From an uncultured Sphingomonadaceae bacterium (GTDB lineage: Bacteria; Pseudomonadota; Alphaproteobacteria; Sphingomonadales; Sphingomonadaceae): a stretch of DNA of 64,000 nt. Below, in pieces: positions 63,964-64,000 of this stretch (position 1 is the stretch's first letter; every line of letters starts with the position of its first letter). The stretch spans positions 310,001-374,000 of the forward strand of contig CANMGU010000001.1 of NCBI GenBank assembly GCA_947497455.1, written 5' to 3'. The notes below the pieces were generated by a model. It saw nothing but the letters and a program-made list of their open reading frames with translations. It was not told the origin of the DNA and searched no databases. A program made the position numbers and the translations under genes.

Positions 63964-63989
63964 TGGCTGCTATATCCCGAAAGCGGACA
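63964..63989. repeat. GTCCGCTTT-type hairpin, partial or diverged copy
   Basis: TATCCCGAAAGCGGACA matches the right half and loop of the hairpin at 61721-61746, while the left arm (TGGCTGCTAT) has diverged. It lies 9 bp after the right-hand recombinase hairpin. Confidence 0.6.
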
Positions 63990-64000
63990 CTCTTGAGTTG

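Larger units (their letters stand above)
57429..64000 (+). mobile_element. Genomic island at tRNA-Thr, left part (continues past window)
   Basis: The region after the tRNA carries a P4-type integrase facing away from the tRNA, two more tyrosine recombinases, small DNA-binding proteins and unassigned genes. It looks more AT-rich than the core genes by eye. attL should be in the tRNA 3' part (about 57401-57428). I found no second copy of that segment up to 64000, so attR and most cargo are probably outside the window. Confidence 0.8.

Noticed and set aside
61883..64000. Possible CRISPR array from the repeated GTCCGCTTT hairpins
   Set aside because: Only a few copies, irregular spacing, inverted orientations and genes between them; no regular spacers and no cas genes.
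57429..64000. Second attachment site (copy of the tRNA-Thr 3' end) within the window
   Set aside because: I looked for GTTCGAGTCCTCTAAGCGGC-like sequence after the integrase and saw none, so no right end is annotated.

Overview
The window looks like a chromosomal segment of a sphingomonad (Alphaproteobacteria, Sphingomonadales). The evidence is a PEPxxWA-type PEP-CTERM protein, a CtrA-inhibitor SciP homologue, the very large NAD-dependent glutamate dehydrogenase, a serC leader RNA of the alphaproteobacterial kind ahead of serC-serA, and the gene order serA-hisZ-purA. The genus cannot be fixed from the sequence alone.

Layout. 1-1779: the 3' part of serS, then surE. 1780-6043: a block of accessory character between surE and an NlpD-like gene, holding a 200-bp inverted repeat, an HTH protein, a large exported protein of unknown role, a PEP-CTERM protein with a terminator, and a 0.5-kb non-coding stretch. 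6044-15463: nlpD-like LysM/LytM lipoprotein, potassium channel, alpha/beta hydrolase, PhyH-type dioxygenase, DUF1761 protein, rimO, DUF1993 protein, a divergent MAPEG/LysR pair with a LysR-type operator, and a diguanylate cyclase. 15554-24289: polA, an M16 protease, pheA (prephenate dehydratase), a membrane-anchored cytochrome c and a LOG-family protein. 24356-31146: extensin-family lipoprotein, then a biosynthetic run serC-serA-hisZ-purA and an L,D-transpeptidase. 31143-39182, all on the minus strand: ABA4-like, J-domain protein, BrkB/YihY, fabI, GNAT, aroC, SLC13 permease and a dicarboxylate/glutamate symporter. 39401-44946: pdxH-phzF, a serine hydrolase divergent from a small cysteine-containing membrane protein, mnmA, a small unknown gene, sciP and a GlsB/YeaQ stress membrane protein. 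45211-57135: an RND adaptor/pump pair with a DUF445 gene, NAD-GDH, and a PAS-domain protein.

57353-64000 is the left part of a genomic island. It begins at the 3' end of a tRNA-Thr(CGT) gene and runs off the window. It carries three unrelated tyrosine recombinases (a P4-type integrase; a XerC/D-like one in a tight operon with two small DNA-binding proteins; and a minimal one of about 208 residues bracketed by two palindromic hairpins in opposite orientation) and two proteins I could not assign. No second copy of the tRNA 3' end was seen, so the far attachment site should lie beyond 64000.

Two dispersed intergenic repeat families are visible: GTCATYCCRGC-type paired hairpins (919-995, 26449-26527), and TGTCCGCTTT...AAAGCGGACA-type hairpins (61721, 63204, 63928, 63964, with a decayed relative at 5757). 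The most unusual material is the recombinase modules and hairpins of the island. The best supported regulatory RNA is the serC leader, in which the ribosome binding site lies inside a GUAA-capped hairpin.
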